This document shows positions 1 through 9,865 of a stretch of DNA of 64,000 nucleotides, piece after piece. Position numbers and translations under genes: made by a program. Each line of letters begins with the position of its first letter. The stretch's first letter is position 1. The DNA lies in NCBI RefSeq assembly GCF_026241155.1, contig NZ_JAPFGP010000014.1, positions 1 to 64,000 of the forward strand, written 5' to 3'. Origin of the DNA: Paucibacter sp. PLA-PC-4. Lineage in GTDB: Bacteria; Pseudomonadota; Gammaproteobacteria; Burkholderiales; Burkholderiaceae_C. The notes under the pieces were generated by a model. The model ran no database searches. It was not told the DNA's origin and worked only from the letters and a program-made list of their open reading frames with translations.

Positions 1-473
1 GCCTGGTGATGGTGCCCGAGGGGCGCGGCACCTTCACCCGCATGACCATCACCGAGAACCTGCAGATGGGCGCCTACATCAGGAACGACGCCGAGATCCA
101 AAGCGATATGGAGCGCATCTTCGGCATTTTCCCGCGCCTGAAGGAGCGCCGCAACCAGCTCGCCGGCACGATGAGCGGCGGCGAGCAGCAGATGCTGGCG
201 ATGGGGCGTGCGCTGATGGCGCGGCCCGAGGTGCTGCTGCTGGACGAGCCCAGCATGGGCCTGAGCCCGATCATGGTGGACAAGATCTTCGAGGTGGTCA
301 ACGACATCCACCAGCAGGGCGTGACGGTGCTGTTGGTGGAGCAAAACGCCAGCCGCGCGCTGCAACTGGCCAACCGCGGCTATGTGATGGAGTCCGGCGA
401 GATCACCATGACCGGCGAGGGCAAGACCTTGCTCAACGATCCCAAGGTCAGGGCTGCCTACTTGGGCGAGTAG
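1..473 (+). CDS. livF: Branched-chain amino acid ABC transporter ATPase LivF, 3' part
   Basis: This is the C-terminal two thirds of a LivF-type ATPase, open at the left edge of the window. The reading frame enters from base 3, and an apparent GTG at 6 is internal because homologues continue upstream of this point. Visible are the ABC signature MSGGEQQ (bases 171-191), the Walker B stretch LLLDEPSMGL (from about 235) and the switch-region LLVEQN. This tail, with no extra domain, is characteristic of LivF rather than LivG. With its membrane partners it would energise uptake of leucine-type amino acids or related amides across the inner membrane. A binding-protein gene follows 90 bases downstream, which fits one transport operon. 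The substrate cannot be read from the ATPase. Confidence 0.93.
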   Translation, partial: LVMVPEGRGTFTRMTITENLQMGAYIRNDAEIQSDMERIFGIFPRLKERRNQLAGTMSGGEQQMLAMGRALMARPEVLLLDEPSMGLSPIMVDKIFEVVNDIHQQGVTVLLVEQNASRALQLANRGYVMESGEITMTGEGKTLLNDPKVRAAYLGE

Positions 474-562
474 TTTTCACGCGGGCTTACTGTTTCCGCC
501 TCGCAAGGCGCCCGCCCGCGCGCCATCAACGCTGGGCATTGATCGTCCTGGAGAAGAGTTTG

Positions 563-1705
563 ATGAACATTCAAGTGAAGCTTGCAGTGCCTTTGGCCGT
601 GATGGCGCTGACTGGTGCTGTCCAAGCACAAGAGCTGATCGTCAAGATCGGCCATGTGGGCCCGACCAGCGGCGCGATTGCCCACCTGGGCAAGGACAAT
701 GAGTTGGGTGCCCGCATGGCCATCGATGATCTGAACGCCAAGGGCGTGACCATCGGCGGCAAGAAGGCCAAGTTCGAGCTACTGGCCGAAGACGATGCCG
801 GCGATCCGAAGCAGGGCACGGCCGCGGCGCAGAAGCTGATGGACTCCAAGGTCAACGGCGTGATCGGCCACTTGAACTCGGGCACCACCATCCCCGCGTC
901 CAAGGTTTATAGCGATGCCGGCGTGCCGCAGATCAGCCCCTCGGCGACCAACCCGAAGTTCACCCGCAACGGCTACAAGACCGCCTTCCGCGTTGTCGCC
1001 GATGACGTGCACCTGGGCGGCACGCTGGGCAAGTACTCGGTGCAGCAACTCAAGGGCAAGTCGATCGCGGTGATCGATGACCGCACGGCCTACGGCCAGG
1101 GCGTGGCTGATGAGTTCGAGAAGGGCGTCAAGTCGGCCGGCGGTAAGGTTGTCGGGCGCGAGTTCACCAACGACAAGGCCACGGACTTCACAGCCATCCT
1201 GACCTCCTTGAAGGCCAAGAAGCCCGATGTGGTCTTCTTCGGTGGCATGGATGCGGTGGCCGGCCCGATGCTGCGCCAGATGAAGCAGTTGGGCATCAGC
1301 GCCAAGTTCGTCGGTGGCGACGGCATCTGCACCGGCGAGCTGCCCAAGCTCTCGGCCGGCACCATGGCCGACGAGCAGGTGGTGTGCGCCGAAGCCGGCG
1401 GCGTCGAGGGCGAGTCCAAGAAGTCGCTGGATGACTTCAAGGCCAAGTTCAAGGCCAAGTACAAGGCCGATGTGCAGATCTACGCCCCCTATGTCTATGA
1501 CGCGGTCAACGTGATGGTCGACGCGATGGTCAAGGCCGGTTCGGCCGAGCCCGCGAAGTACCTGCCGGTGTTGGCCAAGACCGACGGCTACAAGGGCGTT
1601 ACCGGTACGATCTCGTTTGACAACAAGGGCGATATCAAGAACGGTGCGCTGACCTTGTTTACTTACAAGTCGGGTTCGCGCCAGCAGATCGCTGTGGTGC
1701 GCTGA
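563..1705 (+). CDS. livK: Branched-chain amino acid-type periplasmic binding protein
   Basis: A 380-residue periplasmic ligand-binding protein of the Peripla_BP_6/LivJ-LivK class. The chosen ATG has a GGAGAAG ribosome site 6 bases upstream; an in-frame ATT at 539 has none. Residues 1-24 form a typical signal peptide ending AVQA before QE. The mature part begins VKIGHVGPTSG, and VIDDRTAYGQG and the TKFV-like hinge segments match the family, as does the length. It follows livF in the same direction, so it probably delivers ligand to that transporter. The family binds leucine, isoleucine and valine but also amides and aromatic acids, so the ligand is inferred only. Confidence 0.9.
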   Translation: MNIQVKLAVPLAVMALTGAVQAQELIVKIGHVGPTSGAIAHLGKDNELGARMAIDDLNAKGVTIGGKKAKFELLAEDDAGDPKQGTAAAQKLMDSKVNGVIGHLNSGTTIPASKVYSDAGVPQISPSATNPKFTRNGYKTAFRVVADDVHLGGTLGKYSVQQLKGKSIAVIDDRTAYGQGVADEFEKGVKSAGGKVVGREFTNDKATDFTAILTSLKAKKPDVVFFGGMDAVAGPMLRQMKQLGISAKFVGGDGICTGELPKLSAGTMADEQVVCAEAGGVEGESKKSLDDFKAKFKAKYKADVQIYAPYVYDAVNVMVDAMVKAGSAEPAKYLPVLAKTDGYKGVTGTISFDNKGDIKNGALTLFTYKSGSRQQIAVVR

Positions 1706-1757
1706 TGCATGGCTGATGCCGTCGGGCGGGCGCGTTCCGCCCGATGACGCTCAGACA

Positions 1758-1791
1758 CCGGGTTCGCAGGGGAAAACCCCTCCGAACCCGG
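1758..1791. terminator. Strong GC hairpin between livK and phaR
   Basis: CCGGGTTCG (1758-1766) pairs with CGAACCCGG (1783-1791), and the interior GGGG/CCCC extends the stem around an AAAA loop. It lies 50 bases after the livK stop and about 60 before phaR. There is no following U tract, so it may be a Rho-assisted terminator or an RNA-stabilising hairpin and not a classical intrinsic terminator. Confidence 0.5.
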
Positions 1792-1850
1792 GGTGATCGC
1801 CTTCTAGAATCAGAGCCAAGTTTCTTGAGTCGGTTTACGAAGGAGTTTTC

Positions 1851-2432
1851 ATGGTCACGGCCAGTGGTGGCAAGGCGGGCGGCAAGACGAAGGAGCCGGG
1901 AGCCGAGCCGGGCAGCAGCCTGCGCGTGCTCAAGAAGTACCCGAATCGGCGTCTGTACGACACCCAGACCAGCAGCTACATCACGCTGGCCGATGTCAAG
2001 AAGATGGTGCTGGGCGGCGAGAGTTTCGAGGTGCGCGACGCCAAGACCGCCGAGGACCTGACCCGTTCCATCCTGCTGCAGATCATCCTGGAGGAAGAAA
2101 CCGGCGGTGTGCCGATGTTCAGCACCTCCTCGCTGGAGCAGATCATCCGCTTCTACGGCCATGCGATGCAGGGCGTGATGGGGGCCTATCTCGAGAAGAA
2201 TATGCAGACCTTCACCGATCTGCAGGGCAAGTTCGCCGAGCAGAGCAAGGGGCTGGCTTTCAGCCCCGAGCTATGGACCCAGTTCATGAGCGCGCAGTCG
2301 CCGGTGATGCAGAATTTCATGGGCAGCTATATGGAGCAGTCCAAGAACCTGCTCGAAAAGATGCAGGAGCAGATGAGCCAGGCCGGCGCGCTGTTCCCCG
2401 GCATGCCCGGTTTCCCGCCCAAAAAGCCCTGA
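1851..2432 (+). CDS. phaR: Polyhydroxyalkanoate synthesis regulator PhaR
   Basis: A 193-residue protein with the PhaR DNA-binding/PHB-sensing N-terminal domain at about residues 22-85, including the diagnostic [11 protein letters not shown] stretch. The PHB-accumulation repeat region follows ([13 protein letters not shown] and [15 protein letters not shown]), and the tail is rich in methionine and glutamine. In this family PhaR represses phasin and its own gene, and leaves DNA when it binds poly-3-hydroxybutyrate granules. The ATG has an AAGGAG site 8 bases upstream. The length is normal. It indicates that the host stores PHB, consistent with Burkholderiales. Confidence 0.93.
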   Translation: MVTASGGKAGGKTKEPGAEPGSSLRVLKKYPNRRLYDTQTSSYITLADVKKMVLGGESFEVRDAKTAEDLTRSILLQIILEEETGGVPMFSTSSLEQIIRFYGHAMQGVMGAYLEKNMQTFTDLQGKFAEQSKGLAFSPELWTQFMSAQSPVMQNFMGSYMEQSKNLLEKMQEQMSQAGALFPGMPGFPPKKP

Positions 2433-2481
2433 GAAACCGCTGCGTTGGCCGCAGTCGCGCGGCATCTGGGACAATCTGGGG

Positions 2482-3894
2482 ATGAGCGATTCCACCGTCC
2501 TGAGCCCGTCCCCAGCTATCACGCCCGGCGCGGCCCCCAAAATCGGTTTTGTGTCCCTGGGTTGCCCTAAGGCCTTGACCGATTCCGAACTGATACTGAC
2601 CCAGCTGCGTGCCGAGGGTTACGAAACCTCGAAGACCTTTGCCGGCGCCGATCTGGTGATCGTCAACACCTGCGGCTTCATCGATGACGCCGTGAAGGAA
2701 AGCCTGGACACCATCGGCGAGGCCCTGGCCGAGAACGGCAAGGTCATCGTGACCGGCTGCCTGGGCGCCAAGGGTGGTGCAGCTAGCAGCGACGCCGGCA
2801 GCCTGGTGCGCGAGATCCACCCCAGCGTGTTGGCCGTGACCGGCCCGCATGCGACCCAGGAGGTGATGGACGCGGTGCACACCCATGTGCCCAAGCCGCA
2901 TGACCCCTTTGTGGATCTGGTCCCCGCCCAGGGCATCAAGCTGACGCCCAAGCACTACGCCTATCTGAAGATCAGCGAGGGCTGCAATCACCGCTGCTCC
3001 TTCTGCATCATTCCTAGCATGCGCGGCGATCTGGTGTCGCGGCCGATCGGCGATGTGCTGAACGAGGCGCGCGCGCTGTTTGAGGCCGGCGTCAAGGAGT
3101 TGCTGGTGATCAGCCAGGACACCAGCGCCTACGGCGTTGACGTCAAGTACCGCATGGGCTTTTGGGATGGCAAGCCGGTCAAGACCCGGATGTACGACCT
3201 GGTGGCCCAACTGGGCGAGCTGGCCAAGGCGCATGGCGCCTGGGTACGTCTGCACTATGTCTACCCTTATCCGCATGTCGACGAGATCCTGCCGCTGATG
3301 GCCCAGGGTCTGATCCTGCCCTACCTGGACGTGCCGCTGCAGCATGCGCATCCGGAAGTCCTCAAGCGCATGAAGCGCCCGGCCAGCGGCGAGAAGAATA
3401 TGGAGCGCATCCTGCGCTGGCGCGAGACTTGCCCGGACATCGTGATCCGCTCGACCTTCATCGCCGGCTTCCCAGGTGAGACCGAGGAGCAGTTCCAGTA
3501 TCTGCTGGACTTCATGGCCGAGGCCCGTATTGACCGCGCCGGTTGCTTTGCCTATTCGCCCGTCGAAGGCGCGACCGCCAATGCGCTGGACGGCGCGCTT
3601 GCGCAAGCCCTGCGTGAGGAGCGCCGTGCCCGCTTCATGGAAGTGGCCGAACGCGTCTCGGCCGAGAAGCTGCGCTCGCGCATCGGCGCGACGATGCAGG
3701 TGCTGGTCGATTCCGCCCCGGCCTTGGGCCGCAAGGGTGGGGTGGGGCGCTCCTACGCCGATGCGCCCGAGATCGACGGCACGGTGCGCCTGCTGCCGCC
3801 CGAGAAGGCCAGCAAGACCTTGAAGGTGGGCGAGTTCACGAAGGCGCGCATCGTCGCGGCCGAGGGTCATGACCTGATCGCGATGCCTACCTGA
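2482..3894 (+). CDS. rimO: Ribosomal protein S12 methylthiotransferase RimO
   Basis: A 470-residue radical-SAM methylthiotransferase that thiomethylates the conserved aspartate of ribosomal protein S12. The N-terminal UPF0004 domain carries the auxiliary cluster cysteines C28, C64 and C93. The radical-SAM CxxxCxxC motif is C168, C172, C175 in [16 protein letters not shown]-type and FIAGFPGE segments and a C-terminal TRAM domain complete the family layout. YGVDV and the DLVSRPI context favour RimO over MiaB. The stop codon lies one base before the metC start, so the two are probably cotranscribed. Confidence 0.96.
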   Translation: MSDSTVLSPSPAITPGAAPKIGFVSLGCPKALTDSELILTQLRAEGYETSKTFAGADLVIVNTCGFIDDAVKESLDTIGEALAENGKVIVTGCLGAKGGAASSDAGSLVREIHPSVLAVTGPHATQEVMDAVHTHVPKPHDPFVDLVPAQGIKLTPKHYAYLKISEGCNHRCSFCIIPSMRGDLVSRPIGDVLNEARALFEAGVKELLVISQDTSAYGVDVKYRMGFWDGKPVKTRMYDLVAQLGELAKAHGAWVRLHYVYPYPHVDEILPLMAQGLILPYLDVPLQHAHPEVLKRMKRPASGEKNMERILRWRETCPDIVIRSTFIAGFPGETEEQFQYLLDFMAEARIDRAGCFAYSPVEGATANALDGALAQALREERRARFMEVAERVSAEKLRSRIGATMQVLVDSAPALGRKGGVGRSYADAPEIDGTVRLLPPEKASKTLKVGEFTKARIVAAEGHDLIAMPT

Positions 3895-3895
3895 T

Positions 3896-5107
3896 ATGGG
3901 CAAGAGTAAACGCGCCCTCTCAACCGAGCAGATACACCACCCTTACCACGCGCCCGAGGGCTGGGCGGCCATTCCGGTCGGGGTCTACAAGGCCTCGACG
4001 GTGCTGTTCAAGAACACTGCCGATCTGCACACGCCGCGCCCGCGTGATGGCTTGAGCTACCGCTACGGCCTGCACGGCACGCCGACCTCGTATACGCTGG
4101 CCGCGCGCATCGCCAGCCTGGAGGGGGCGCAGCACTGTCTGCTGGCGCCCAGCGGACTGGCGGCCGTGACCCTGGTCTCGCTGGGACTGCTGCGGCCCGG
4201 CGACGAGGTGCTCGTGCCCGACAACGTCTACGGCCAGAACCGCTATCTCAGCGAGTCCTTTTTGCCGCAGTTCGGCATCACGCACCGTTTCTACGATCCG
4301 CTCGACGCCGCCGGTTTCGCCGAGTTGCTGGGGCCGCAGACCAAACTGGTCTGGCTGGAGGCAGCCGGCTCGATCACCTTGGAGTTTCCCGATCTGGTCG
4401 GCCTGCTGCAGGCGTGCAAGGCCCATGGCGTGACCACCGCGCTGGACAACACCTGGGGCTCGGGCGTGGCCTTCAATCCCTTCGAGATCGCTCCGGATGC
4501 CCATCCCGGCCTGGGCGTCGACATCTCGATGCAAGCCTTGACAAAATACGCATCGGGCGGCGCCGACATCCTGATGGGCTCGGTCTGCACCCGCGATCGC
4601 GTGCTGCATGAGCGGCTCAACCACGCGCACGAACACCTGGGCTATGGCCTGGGGCAGAACGATGTGGAGCTGGTGTTGCGCGGCCTGCCGACGCTGGAAC
4701 TGCGCTACCGCGCCCAGGATGCGACGACGCGGGCACTGGCTCAGTGGATGCAGGCACGGCCCGAGGTGGCTCGTGTGCTACACCCGGCCTTGCCTGGTTC
4801 GCCCGGCCACAAATTCTGGGCACAAAGCAGCAGCGCCGGCGCTGCCTGCCTGTTCTCGGCGGTGTTCAAGTCCGAGTACAGCGCGGCCCAGGTTGATGCG
4901 TTTGTCGACGCCTTGCAGCTGTTCGGCATCGGTTACTCCTGGGCTGGCCCGATGAGCCTGGCCGTGCCCTACGACATGAGCCGCAGCCGCGCGCTGAATC
5001 TGCCTTACGAGGCCGGCGTGATCGTGCGTTTTGCGATCGGTCTGGAGGCCGAGGCCGATCTGCGAGCCGACCTCGAACAGGCGCTGTCAGTCCTTCGGCC
5101 TCAATGA
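3896..5107 (+). CDS. metC: Cystathionine beta-lyase
   Basis: A 403-residue PLP enzyme of the Cys/Met metabolism family. The internal aldimine lysine is K217 in [11 protein letters not shown], preceded by the cofactor-binding [20 protein letters not shown] and the APSGLAAV segment are typical of MetC. It cleaves cystathionine to homocysteine, pyruvate and ammonia in methionine synthesis. The ATG begins one base after the rimO stop. Its last 21 bases overlap the end of convergent smpB. A cystathionine gamma-synthase or lyase role is possible within the superfamily, but the overall sequence favours beta-lyase. Confidence 0.9.
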   Translation: MGKSKRALSTEQIHHPYHAPEGWAAIPVGVYKASTVLFKNTADLHTPRPRDGLSYRYGLHGTPTSYTLAARIASLEGAQHCLLAPSGLAAVTLVSLGLLRPGDEVLVPDNVYGQNRYLSESFLPQFGITHRFYDPLDAAGFAELLGPQTKLVWLEAAGSITLEFPDLVGLLQACKAHGVTTALDNTWGSGVAFNPFEIAPDAHPGLGVDISMQALTKYASGGADILMGSVCTRDRVLHERLNHAHEHLGYGLGQNDVELVLRGLPTLELRYRAQDATTRALAQWMQARPEVARVLHPALPGSPGHKFWAQSSSAGAACLFSAVFKSEYSAAQVDAFVDALQLFGIGYSWAGPMSLAVPYDMSRSRALNLPYEAGVIVRFAIGLEAEADLRADLEQALSVLRPQ

Positions 5108-5548
5108 GGCTTGCCTCATCAGTTGCCCCTTTTCTCGCTCCCAGTCTCGCTTCTTCTCGGTGTCGCGCTTGTCGTGCTCGGCCTTGCCCTTCACCAGCGC
5201 GATGTCGGCTTTCACATGGCTGCCCTTGTAGTGCAGGTTCAGCGGCACCAGGGTGAAGCCGCGTTGCTCGACCTTGCCGATCAGACGCTTGATCTCGTCC
5301 TTCTTCATCAAGAGCTTGCGGGTGCGGTCGGCCAGCGGGTTGACGTGGGTGGAGGCAGTGCGCAGCGGGTTGATACGGCATCCGATCAGGAACAGCTCGC
5401 CGTTCTTGATCAGCACATAGCCGTCGGTCAGCTGTACTTGGCCGGCGCGTATGGCCTTGACCTCCCAGCCCTCCAGCACGAGGCCAGCCTCGAACTGTTC
5501 GGCGATGTGGTAGTCGTAGCGGGCACGGCGATTCTCGGCAATGGACAT
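5087..5548 (-). CDS. smpB: SsrA-binding protein SmpB
   Basis: A 153-residue SmpB, the tmRNA partner for rescuing stalled ribosomes. The start at 5548 gives [13 protein letters not shown], the usual N-terminus; the frame extends 10 more codons upstream but those residues are atypical. [28 protein letters not shown] and the positively charged tail ([18 protein letters not shown]) that enters the ribosome are all present. It is transcribed convergently to metC, whose stop lies within its last codons, and divergently from ratA about 47 bases away. Confidence 0.96.
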   Translation of the reverse strand: MSIAENRRARYDYHIAEQFEAGLVLEGWEVKAIRAGQVQLTDGYVLIKNGELFLIGCRINPLRTASTHVNPLADRTRKLLMKKDEIKRLIGKVEQRGFTLVPLNLHYKGSHVKADIALVKGKAEHDKRDTEKKRDWEREKGQLMRQASLRPKD

Positions 5549-5595
5549 GGGACTCAATCTGGAGGCGTGGCTCGCCAATACAATCCGGCCATTGT

Positions 5596-6057
5596 ATGAA
5601 GCATGTCAAAAAGTCAGTCTTGCTCTGGTACTCGCCGCACGAGATGTACGAGTTGGTGACCGGTATCGCCCAGTATCCGGAGTTTTTGCCCTGGTGCGAG
5701 AAGGCCGAGCTGCTGGCGCAGGACGCCGACAGCGTCACCGCGCGGCTGTCCTTGGCCTATGCCGGTGTGCACCACACCTTTACGACCCGCAACCGCCATG
5801 AGGTCGACCGCAAGGTCGAGATGGCGTTGGTCGACGGGCCGTTCTCCTTGCTGGACGGCGTCTGGCAGTTCCTGCCCCTGGCCAAGCCGGGGTCGCAGCA
5901 AGGCGATGCTCAGGCCTGCAAGGTCGAGTTCGAGCTGCGCTACGCCTTCTCCAGCCGGGCGCTGGAGGCCGTGGTCAGTCCCGTATTTGACCGGGTGGCC
6001 AATACCTTTGTCGACCGCTTTGTGCAGCGCGCCGAGGCGGTCTATGGTCCCCGCTGA
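5596..6057 (+). CDS. ratA: RatA/COQ10-like START-domain protein
   Basis: A 153-residue single-domain protein of the polyketide cyclase/COQ10 lipid-transport family. It starts [20 protein letters not shown], followed by [19 protein letters not shown], the usual N-terminal signature. Family members bind quinones. The E. coli homologue was also described as RatA, an inhibitor of ribosome subunit association. The neighbourhood smpB-ratA-rnfH is conserved in proteobacteria. The last 14 bases overlap rnfH, so translation is probably coupled. Whether it acts in quinone handling here is inferred from the family. Confidence 0.9.
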   Translation: MKHVKKSVLLWYSPHEMYELVTGIAQYPEFLPWCEKAELLAQDADSVTARLSLAYAGVHHTFTTRNRHEVDRKVEMALVDGPFSLLDGVWQFLPLAKPGSQQGDAQACKVEFELRYAFSSRALEAVVSPVFDRVANTFVDRFVQRAEAVYGPR

Positions 6058-6382
6058 GCCGCTGCGGGTCGAGCTGGTCTGGAGCCCTGCGGCCGGTGAT
6101 GTACGGCACCGCTGGCTGCAACTGCCGATGGGCACAAACTTGGAGCAGGCCTTGCGCGGCTGCGCCGATTTTGCCGACCAGCTGCCGCAGCTGGCGACCT
6201 TGCGCATCGGCATCTGGGGGCGGATCAAGCCGCTGGACACGCTCTTGCGAGAGCGCGACCGCATCGAGGTCTACCGCCCGCTGACCGTCGATCCTAAGGA
6301 GGCGCGGCGCTTGCGCTACCGCGCGGCCGGCGAGCGCATCGTCTCCCGGCACCGACCGCTGGCTGGCAAGACGAGTCGCTAG
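6044..6382 (+). CDS. rnfH: RnfH family ubiquitin-fold protein
   Basis: A 112-residue RnfH protein. The ATG at 6044 overlaps the end of ratA; the same frame is open far upstream, but only through antisense-like sequence. LRVELVWS near the N-terminus, IGIWGRIKPLDTLLRERDRIEVYRPLTVDPKEARRLR-type residues in the C-terminal half and a basic tail are diagnostic. The fold is beta-grasp. It is named for association with Rnf electron-transport genes, but its biochemical role is not established. Cotranscription with ratA is the usual arrangement. Confidence 0.9.
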   Translation: MVPAEPLRVELVWSPAAGDVRHRWLQLPMGTNLEQALRGCADFADQLPQLATLRIGIWGRIKPLDTLLRERDRIEVYRPLTVDPKEARRLRYRAAGERIVSRHRPLAGKTSR

Positions 6383-6394
6383 GTGGGGGCGGGC

Positions 6395-6922
6395 TCAGCG
6401 GCAGTCGTTGCTGACGATGTTCCGGGTGCGCGCCACTTCCTCGGCGCGCTGCTTTTCGTCCAGATATACGGTCTCGCCCGCCTCGTTGCGGCGCGAGATG
6501 CGGATGCCTTCTTCTAGCGCGCGCAGATTGTTGTTGGCGCGCTTGCAGTTCTCGGCGCGCTGCTCGGCGACCTTGCGTTCTTCTTCCTTCTGGCGCTTGA
6601 GTTGCTGTTCCTGTTCGGCCTTTTGCTTGGCCTGCTGTTCGAGCTCGGCCTTGCTGGGAGGTGCCGATGTGGGGCTGGCGGGCGGGCGCGGCGCGCTGGC
6701 CGGCACATCGGTCGAGCGCACGATCACCTGCTGGCGCTGGCCTGGTGGGCGTTGCAGCACATCTTTTTCGGGGATGCCGGCCGGCGGCGGTAGATCGCTG
6801 TACAGCACCTTGCCGGTGGCATCGCGCCATTTCCACTGCGCCATCGCGCTGCCTGCGATGCCCAGCAGCAGCAAGGCCAGAAGGCTGCGGCAGGCGAGGG
6901 ACTTGCGGGAGGAGGGGATCAT
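6395..6922 (-). CDS. Secreted DUF4124 protein
   Basis: A 175-residue exported protein with a signal peptide (residues about 1-28, ending SAMA before QWKW). A DUF4124 domain follows: [20 protein letters not shown], the usual start of this family. The middle is proline-rich, and residues about 95-135 form a charged, probably coiled-coil stretch of Lys, Gln and Glu. The tail NIVSNDCR carries a cysteine near the end, with another in ENCKRA, which may form a disulfide in the periplasm. The function of DUF4124 is unknown. It is convergent with rnfH and divergent from guaB. Confidence 0.8.
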   Translation of the reverse strand: MIPSSRKSLACRSLLALLLLGIAGSAMAQWKWRDATGKVLYSDLPPPAGIPEKDVLQRPPGQRQQVIVRSTDVPASAPRPPASPTSAPPSKAELEQQAKQKAEQEQQLKRQKEEERKVAEQRAENCKRANNNLRALEEGIRISRRNEAGETVYLDEKQRAEEVARTRNIVSNDCR

Positions 6923-7019
6923 CGAGACGGCCCTTGTTGCAATTGCCGCAAAGTGTAGTCCTCAGGGCGGTGACAAGATGTAGCCGAGTCGCCTGGCGTG
7001 AGCTTTGTCGCGACTTCCG

Positions 7020-7029
7020 TATAATGCCG
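7020..7029 (+). promoter_or_regulatory. guaB promoter -10 with GC-rich discriminator
   Basis: A perfect TATAAT at 7020-7025 lies 27 bases before the guaB ATG and is followed by a GC-only discriminator (GCCGC). No good -35 is seen at 16-18 bases; the best is near 6993-6998. A short GC discriminator is typical of promoters that respond negatively to ppGpp, which is reasonable for a purine synthesis gene, but that regulation is inferred. Confidence 0.6.
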
Positions 7030-7051
7030 CTTTGCGTCTGGAGCTTCTCTC

Positions 7052-8521
7052 ATGCGCCTGCTTGGTAAAGCGCTCACCTTCGACGATGTGTTGTTGGTGC
7101 CTGCCTTCTCCCACGTGTTGCCCCGCGACACCAGTCTTGCCACTCGGCTTTCCCGCAACATCCAGCTGAACCTGCCCTTGGTGTCCGCCGCCATGGACAC
7201 GGTGACAGAAGCCCGTTTGGCCATCGCCATCGCCCAGGAGGGCGGCATTGGCATCGTGCACAAGAACTTGACGGCCCAGCAGCAGGCCATCGAAGTGGCA
7301 CGGGTCAAGCGTTACGAATCCGGCGTGGTGCGCGAGCCGTTCACGATTACACCCAGCGCCACGGTGCGTGAGGTGGTCGAATTGCAGCGCCAGCACGGCG
7401 TCTCCGGCTTCCCGGTGCTGGACGGCAAGAAGGTGGTCGGCATCGTCACGGGCCGCGATGTGCGGTTCGAGACCCGCATGGACCTGCCGGTGCGCGAGAT
7501 GATGACGCCGGCCGATAAGCTGATCACCGTCAAGGAAGGCGCCTCGCTGGAAGAAGCCAAGGCGCTGATGCACAAGCACAAGCTAGAGCGCGTGGTCGTC
7601 GTCAACGACGCCTTCGAGCTGCGCGGCCTGATGACCGTCAAGGACATCACCAAGCAGACCAGCTTCCCGAACGCGGCCCGCGATGCGCAGGGTAAGCTGC
7701 GGGTCGGCGCGGCCGTTGGCTTCGGCGACGACACCGAGGAACGCGTCAAGCTGCTGGTCAAGGCCGGCGTCGATGCGCTGATCGTCGATACCGCGCACGG
7801 CCACAGCGCCGGCGTGCTGGAGCGGGTGCGCTGGGTCAAGCAAAACTTCCCCGAGGTCGATGTGATCGGCGGCAATATCGCCACTGGCGCGGCGGCTCTG
7901 GCTCTGGTCGAGGCCGGGGCCGATGGCGTCAAAGTCGGCATCGGCCCCGGCTCGATCTGTACTACCCGCATCGTTGCCGGTGTCGGGGTGCCGCAGATCA
8001 CGGCCATCGACAATGTCGCGACCGCATTGCGCGGCACCGGCGTGCCGGTGATCGCCGATGGCGGCGTGCGCTTCTCGGGCGATCTGGCCAAGGCGATCGC
8101 CGCCGGCGCCGATTGCGTGATGATGGGCGGCGCCTTTGCCGGCACCGAGGAAGCCCCGGGCGATCTGATCTTGTACCAGGGTCGTAGCTACAAGAGCTAC
8201 CGCGGCATGGGCTCGATGGGCGCAATGGCCAAGGGCTCGGCCGACCGCTATTTCCAGGACACCTCGGGCAACAACCCCAACACCTCCAAGTTGGTGCCAG
8301 AGGGCATCGAAGGCCAAGTGCCTTACAAGGGCTCGGTGGTGCAGGTCATCTTCCAAATGGCCGGCGGCCTGAAGGCCTCGATGCACTACTGCGGTTGCGC
8401 CACCATTGCCGACATGCAGAACCGGGCCGAGTTTGTCGAGATCACCTCGGCGGGCATGCGCGAGAGCCATGTGCACGATGTCCAGATCACCAAGGAAGCA
8501 CCGAACTACCGTTCGGAGTAA
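7052..8521 (+). CDS. guaB: IMP dehydrogenase
   Basis: A full-length 489-residue IMP dehydrogenase, oxidising IMP to XMP with NAD as the committed step to GMP. It begins [18 protein letters not shown]. The catalytic barrel is interrupted by a CBS pair at about residues 93-205. The catalytic cysteine is C303 in [11 protein letters not shown], with the flap GMGSMGAM and the DGGVRFSGD phosphate site also present. It sits upstream of guaA with one MFS gene between, so both GMP steps are close together. An intrinsic terminator follows its stop. Confidence 0.97.
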   Translation: MRLLGKALTFDDVLLVPAFSHVLPRDTSLATRLSRNIQLNLPLVSAAMDTVTEARLAIAIAQEGGIGIVHKNLTAQQQAIEVARVKRYESGVVREPFTITPSATVREVVELQRQHGVSGFPVLDGKKVVGIVTGRDVRFETRMDLPVREMMTPADKLITVKEGASLEEAKALMHKHKLERVVVVNDAFELRGLMTVKDITKQTSFPNAARDAQGKLRVGAAVGFGDDTEERVKLLVKAGVDALIVDTAHGHSAGVLERVRWVKQNFPEVDVIGGNIATGAAALALVEAGADGVKVGIGPGSICTTRIVAGVGVPQITAIDNVATALRGTGVPVIADGGVRFSGDLAKAIAAGADCVMMGGAFAGTEEAPGDLILYQGRSYKSYRGMGSMGAMAKGSADRYFQDTSGNNPNTSKLVPEGIEGQVPYKGSVVQVIFQMAGGLKASMHYCGCATIADMQNRAEFVEITSAGMRESHVHDVQITKEAPNYRSE

Positions 8522-8540
8522 GCATCCTGTGATGACAAGG

Positions 8541-8573
8541 ATGGGGGCCTGCCAGCCCCCATTTCTTCTTTCT
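8541..8573 (+). terminator. Intrinsic terminator after guaB
   Basis: ATGGGGGC (8541-8548) pairs with GCCCCCAT (8555-8562) around CTGCCA, and is followed by TTCTTCTTTCT. It lies 19 bases after the guaB stop and just before the ribosome site of the MFS gene, so guaB may be largely uncoupled from the downstream genes. Confidence 0.85.
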
Positions 8574-8590
8574 ACGGCAAAGGAGCAGGT

Positions 8591-9850
8591 GTGAGCGATA
8601 GTGCAGTCCAGCAGCGGCCCGCAAAGGCTGCCGGCATGGGCTTCATCATGGTGGCGGTGCTGATCGATATGATCTCCATCGGCCTGATCATCCCGGTGCT
8701 GCCGCCGCTGGTGGGCCTGTTTGCCAGCACGCCGTCGGAGCACACGCTGGCCTATCTGGCCGTGACCTTTGCCTTCGGCATCGCCAACTTCTTTGGCTCG
8801 CCCATTCTTGGCGCGCTGTCCGACCGCTACGGCCGCAGGCCAGTGATGTTGATCGGCTTTTCCGGCCTGGCGCTGAGCTTCTTCGTCACCGCGATGGCCA
8901 CGGCCTTGTGGATGTTGGTCGTCGTGCGCTTGTTCAGCGGCGCAATGCAGGCCAATGCGGCGGTGGCTAATGCCTATGTGGCCGACATCAGCGCGCCCGA
9001 GGAGCGCGCCAAGCGCTTCGGCATGCTGGGCGCGGCCTTTGGTATGGGCTTCATTCTCGGCCCGGTGATGGGTGGGCTGCTGGGTGATATCGATCTGCAT
9101 CTGCCTTTCTATGTGGCGGGCTGCTTGGCGCTGCTGAACTGGGTGTACGGCTATTTCGTGTTGCCTGAGTCGCTGGCGCCCGAGCACCGCCGCGCCTTCG
9201 AGTGGAAGAGCGCCAACCCGGTCAGCGCGCTGAAAAAGCTCTCCGGGCTCAAAGGTGTGGGCGCTTTGGTTTTCGTGATCGCGCTCAGCGGCCTGGCCCA
9301 GCTGGTGTTGCACACCAGCTGGGTGCTCTACACCAGCTTCAAGTTCGGCTGGGGCCCGAAGGAGAACGGTATGTCGCTGTTCGCTGTGGGCGTGATGGCG
9401 GTGCTGGTGCAGGGTTTCTTGCTGCCGCATCTGCTGAAGGCCTTTGGCGCGAAGCGCCTGGTCGTGCTGGGGCTGGCGTCAAGTGTCGTCACCAATTTCG
9501 TCTGGGGTGCTGCCACCGCAGGATGGATGATGTATGCGGTGATCGTCTTGAACGTGCTGGGATTCGCCGCCACTGCCAGCATGCAAAGCCTGATCTCTAA
9601 CGCCGCCGATGTACGCAACCAGGGTCAGACCATGGGCGCGGTGGCCTCGCTCAACAGCGTGATGGCCGTGCTGGCCCCGGTGCTGGGCTCGGGCCTGATC
9701 TATTTCGTGTCCGAGTTGCCCCAGGGAGACTGGCGCATCGGTGCACCCTTCTACTTCTGTGCCTTGCTGCAGGCGCTGTCTCTCTTCTTTGCCTGGCGCC
9801 ATTTCGCCCGTAGCGGCGGCACGGCGGCACCCTTGGCACAAGCTTCTTGA
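8591..9850 (+). CDS. MFS drug-efflux-type transporter (TetA-like)
   Basis: A 419-residue major facilitator with about 12 membrane segments. The start is GTG at 8591, with AGGAG 6 bases upstream. The motif between TM2 and TM3, [14 protein letters not shown], matches MFS motif A, and the [10 protein letters not shown] start and [10 protein letters not shown] antiporter-like motif place it near the TetA/TCR proton-drug antiporters. The substrate cannot be told. It lies between guaB and guaA in the same direction and its stop is 16 bases before guaA, so it may provide read-through for guaA; a role in purine or nucleoside-analogue export is possible but only inferred. Confidence 0.85.
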   Translation: MSDSAVQQRPAKAAGMGFIMVAVLIDMISIGLIIPVLPPLVGLFASTPSEHTLAYLAVTFAFGIANFFGSPILGALSDRYGRRPVMLIGFSGLALSFFVTAMATALWMLVVVRLFSGAMQANAAVANAYVADISAPEERAKRFGMLGAAFGMGFILGPVMGGLLGDIDLHLPFYVAGCLALLNWVYGYFVLPESLAPEHRRAFEWKSANPVSALKKLSGLKGVGALVFVIALSGLAQLVLHTSWVLYTSFKFGWGPKENGMSLFAVGVMAVLVQGFLLPHLLKAFGAKRLVVLGLASSVVTNFVWGAATAGWMMYAVIVLNVLGFAATASMQSLISNAADVRNQGQTMGAVASLNSVMAVLAPVLGSGLIYFVSELPQGDWRIGAPFYFCALLQALSLFFAWRHFARSGGTAAPLAQAS

Positions 9851-9865
9851 TGATTGGATTCCACC

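Noticed and set aside
2317-3903. 528-codon minus-strand open frame opposite rimO
   Set aside because: Antisense to rimO, whose cysteine motifs are complete.
7583-9430. 615-codon minus-strand open frame opposite guaB and the MFS gene
   Set aside because: It spans two unrelated genes on the other strand and is His/Gln/Arg-rich without motifs.
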